Below are positions 61,601-64,000 of a stretch of DNA of 64,000 nucleotides, piece after piece. The stretch comes from Phytophthora quininea. Taxonomy: Eukaryota; Oomycota; Peronosporomycetes; Peronosporales; Peronosporaceae. The stretch is from positions 186,001 to 250,000 of the forward strand of contig JAAVTG010001003.1 of assembly GCA_011947345.1 (NCBI GenBank). The letters are read 5' to 3'. The notes below the pieces were generated by a model. That model did no database searches. It had not been told where the DNA came from and saw nothing but the letters and a program-made list of their open reading frames with translations. The position numbers and the translations under genes were made by a program. Position 1 is the first letter of the stretch, and each line of letters opens with the position of its first letter.

Positions 61601-62253
61601 ACGTGGTGTCTGGCCGTATCATCCACATCTTTTATGCCATGCTGGCTCAGTTGTCAATGCTGGCCGGGGAGGAATGGCCTACTGCACTCGGAGATGCGCT
61701 GCTAGCTCTCCAAGGCAACAAGCGAGCGCAAGCGACGTGGATGCAGGCATTGGAAAATGCGTTGAACGCTTGCAAGACCATGCTAGATTCCAACCATTGC
61801 GGAGGGATGAGATCGAACAGAGCTTCTTCCTTGAACACAACGCACCATCTTGGTGTGCTAGTGTCTCTGATGGGGCGTCATGATGGAGATGCCGATGGCT
61901 TGTCCACTGCCGCTCCTGTGCGTGCATACATTGAGCTGCCAAGCCGTTGCCAGTGGAGCCTCCTGCAGACGCACACGTTGTGCGATCGCCTTCGAGCCGC
62001 AGCAAAAGTGCTCGCACCCCAATGCAACGACACGTGCAAAGCGGACGACGGCAGCATCTTCTTCTTTAGCTGTGCCCCGAATCGGGTGTCTCGCCGCGTG
62101 AACATGACAGGTTCGTCGCTTGAAGCGATCGACATCGTCGTGAAAAACATCCCGGTGCTTCATGATGGTCGCGATCATCCCGAGGGCTGGCTCCCAAGAG
62201 GGTATGCCATCCGCCGAGCAGAGACCGATGCGTTGATGAAGCAATCGGATTGA
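58686..62253 (+). CDS. P-loop polynucleotide kinase with 2H phosphodiesterase domain
   Basis: Large protein, about 1,189 residues, probably acting on RNA ends. After a basic N-terminus (MGRRGRGYQRAASSPVSSSR), residues 60-250 are unrecognised. The P-loop kinase follows: AVILRGIPGSGKSTLGREIA (near 264), FDVKKLGSAHNNCRREF, HIVLVDNTSTQLWEYEPYEE and RNSHGVPPDKVVSMYLRWEE, like N4BP2-type and tRNA-ligase kinase domains. Next is a 2H phosphodiesterase with two H-x-T/S motifs, ADHVTLCYRP (near 471) and KIPHVTLSTKD (near 526). The last 600 residues (IGKYQSGGKFSHITMLTTS, VRRIDTTLLGMASDVIELCI) are unrecognised. Frame changes at 60200-60201 and 60571-60575 both fit one lost base. Plants and yeast fuse these two activities behind an RNA ligase, but no ligase domain is seen here. 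Confidence 0.72.
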
Positions 62254-62826
62254 CTCTGCAGTGAAAGACACAAGTGGATAGCCCCCTGACGGTGATTCAC
62301 TGTCGACGGGGTCTCTCTGCAAGACGAGAGCGCTGCTTCATCTTCCGATCGGAGGCTGGGGTTCGCGCCTTTAGCGGCGGTGCCCAAGATGGGAAAAGCA
62401 AAGTAAACACCATGAACAGCGGCCGTGAATAAAATTCTCTCGCGATGGAGGAGATGACAAACCTAACAGATTCCGCGCAGGCATTTCGTCTGGTGTGATC
62501 AGGCTGCAACCATTAGCTCGCCCTGTTACTGCTAGACGGGCATCGAAACCCCCGCAAGGCTGTAACGCTGGCTTGCTTTGTGAATGGTCTGTGTGTGCGT
62601 GAGCCTGAGCACATCCCGCGGAGTCTTCAAGTGAGTCTACAACGGGGCGGCGCTCGCGGTTGTCGCGTCCGTGCTTTGACCCGCGACTCATTATCCGACC
62701 TCGATCTCGGCGCGCCCCTGCCGTGTCCCCTGCGGACGTTCCTTCGATCTGTCGTGGAGTTCTAGGTTCGTCGGCCCCCGCTCGCCTCATTAACCAGTGG
62801 ACCGCGTTGGACCCGAAGCTGCGACC
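62254..62826. other. Intergenic, 5' flank of the kinase gene
   Basis: No plus-strand gene. The long minus-strand frames here (for example 62371-63006) are GC-driven antisense reading through the kinase gene and have repetitive Arg/Gln composition. The interval should hold the terminator of the upstream gene and the promoter of the kinase. Confidence 0.5.
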
Positions 62827-64000
62827 ATGGAGCCGGCGTTGATGGCGCTGCAGTCGCTGTGCGAGCGCTCGTGGGAGCTGCAGCCGCTGTGCGAGACGCT
62901 GCTGGGTCGCCTCGTGGCGCTCTGCGGCTACACGGACCACTTCCGAGCTCAAGAGCCGCTGCCGGACAACACGCCGTCGGACGCCGAGCTGCAGTGGCCT
63001 GCCCAAGTGGATGCAGCCCTATCACGCTTTACACACTTGCTGGAGAGTCAGGCAGCGACGGAGAACGCTGTCTTTCGCCTCGTCGTGGCTCCTGCTCCTG
63101 TACGGGAGATTCGCGCTATCCACACGTGGCTGGATGCGTCATTTCGAGGACTTCATGCAGAGCACGTGGACCCTAGCGCAGGCTGGGCGCAGGAATGGGA
63201 AGAGAGTCTGGAGAGAGCTGACCAGGCGCTGCAGATTGCCGCCAAGATGGAAGTGGATTCTGCAGGAGACACCAGTGACAGAGAGCAGCTCGAGATGCTA
63301 GCAGCGGTCAAGTTCGCCTACCAGCAGGTACAGAGAGCCAATCGACGTATTGCCAAACAGAAGGCGAACCGCAGCGCAAGTAACAGCGGTAGCAGCGCGG
63401 CGGAGATGCAAGCAGACGGCGGCGTTGAGTTTTTCCCCGACTACGAAGAATCGCTGCGCGTGCTGTTTCGCAAGTTGGTTCGTGTTGGCAAAGTGCAGGT
63501 GCCGGTGTTACCCCAATGGTTCCTTTCTCCTGCTGAAGTGGCGATCAATCCGACGACCCGCTTCCGTGGCGGACCTAAGAGTCTAATCGCCAGTGCCACC
63601 TGGATGCGGACGCGGGGACTGCGTAAGGACGGAGTCCAGCAATTGCTTATCAAGGAATTGGTTCTCGACTCTGAGATTGAGACTGAGATCGCTGCAGCCG
63701 TTGAGGTTATGCAGCAAGAAGCAGAGCTGCTGCAGAATTGCAGCCGTGACCCGCATGTACTGCGGTTAGTAGGAGGCTGCACCTTTGGTCCCCACCCGTT
63801 CCTTGCGTTTGAGAACCCATGGGCAGCTCCTGAGTGTGGAGCAGTCTTGACTTCCATCGAGGATTACTTGAACTTGTCTGTTGATCACCGCCGCCAAGTG
63901 TTTCGCCTGCTCGCGCAGACTGCGTCCGGTTTAAAGAGCATGCACGCCGAGTCGCTGGTTCACGGTGACATCTGCTGCGCTAACATTCTCGTCGGAGATG
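62827..64000 (+). CDS. Protein kinase, 5' part (runs off the window)
   Basis: Uninterrupted frame of 391 codons from the ATG at 62827 (MEPALMALQSLCERSWELQP) to the window edge. The first 180 residues are helical (LERADQALQIAAKMEV), then a Ser/Asn-rich spacer. The kinase domain starts near residue 245: QLLIKELVLDSEIE (the VAIK-like Lys), HVLRLVGGCTFGPHPFLAFE (hinge region) and ESLVHGDICCANILVGD (catalytic loop in the place of HRDLKPENIL, with Asp and Asn kept and HRD read as HGD). HGD-type loops occur in plant and oomycete TKL or receptor-like kinases. The DFG motif and C-lobe lie beyond the window. Substrate unknown. Confidence 0.82.
   Translation, partial: MEPALMALQSLCERSWELQPLCETLLGRLVALCGYTDHFRAQEPLPDNTPSDAELQWPAQVDAALSRFTHLLESQAATENAVFRLVVAPAPVREIRAIHTWLDASFRGLHAEHVDPSAGWAQEWEESLERADQALQIAAKMEVDSAGDTSDREQLEMLAAVKFAYQQVQRANRRIAKQKANRSASNSGSSAAEMQADGGVEFFPDYEESLRVLFRKLVRVGKVQVPVLPQWFLSPAEVAINPTTRFRGGPKSLIASATWMRTRGLRKDGVQQLLIKELVLDSEIETEIAAAVEVMQQEAELLQNCSRDPHVLRLVGGCTFGPHPFLAFENPWAAPECGAVLTSIEDYLNLSVDHRRQVFRLLAQTASGLKSMHAESLVHGDICCANILVGD

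Noticed and set aside
62371..63006. 211-codon minus-strand ORF
   Set aside because: Antisense to the intact kinase gene, with Arg/Gln/Leu-rich low-complexity composition caused by the GC bias of the coding strand.
1..64000. CRISPR array, bacterial operons or rRNA genes
   Set aside because: No regularly spaced repeats, no Shine-Dalgarno-led gene runs and no rRNA-like sequence; introns and oomycete gene families fit a eukaryotic genome.

Overview
The window reads as nuclear DNA of an oomycete, most likely Phytophthora or a close relative. The evidence is an RXLR-dEER secreted effector behind a matching oomycete Inr/FPR core promoter, short (52-80 nt) GT-AG introns, a Kre6/Skn1-type GH16 beta-glucan enzyme, peroxin PEX14 and an ISD11-like LYR protein, all set among many transposons (Helitron, DIRS-type, hAT, PIF/Harbinger, Tc1/mariner, LINE, SINE). 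No rRNA, tRNA, CRISPR or prokaryotic operon was seen.

Layout. 1-17.2 kb is gene-poor wreckage: a ZIP transporter fragment butted against an ankyrin pseudogene, the RXLR gene, a repeated SANT-like ORF, an intron-bearing Tc1/mariner transposase, a broken F-box-like gene, a hAT transposase, unidentified coding remnants, an aspartate-aminotransferase pseudogene in permuted order, a Harbinger transposase, and an ankyrin pseudogene split by a SINE. 17.6-21.6 kb holds two tail-to-tail CCCH zinc-finger paralogs. 21.7-25.3 kb holds the second copy of the repeated ORF and ankyrin pseudogenes. 25.3-33.2 kb is a gene island: F-box/LamG, macro domain, F-box/LamG, GH16 glucan enzyme, a LamG-F-box-LamG protein and ISD11. 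It is flanked by 1.4 kb near-identical inverted ankyrin arms. 33.4-38.1 kb is ankyrin-family sequence. 38.1-40.4 kb carries an unknown ORF, PEX14 and a divergent coiled-coil gene. 41-46.8 kb is a Helitron, 46.9-48.2 kb a probable LTR-element fragment, 49.2-55.7 kb a DIRS-type retroelement cut by a Tc1/IS630-type fragment, and 56.6-57.8 kb a LINE 3' end. 57.9-64 kb returns to host genes: a trypsin-fold protein without catalytic residues, a P-loop RNA-kinase/2H-phosphodiesterase protein, and the 5' part of a protein kinase that runs off the window.

One feature colours every call. About 33 of the roughly 36 reading-frame breaks whose direction I could work out are single-base losses, mostly in mononucleotide runs, and they affect conserved host genes as much as transposons. 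Many frameshifted genes here may therefore be intact in the organism and shortened in the assembly. In-frame stop codons, truncations and rearrangements are the safer evidence of decay.
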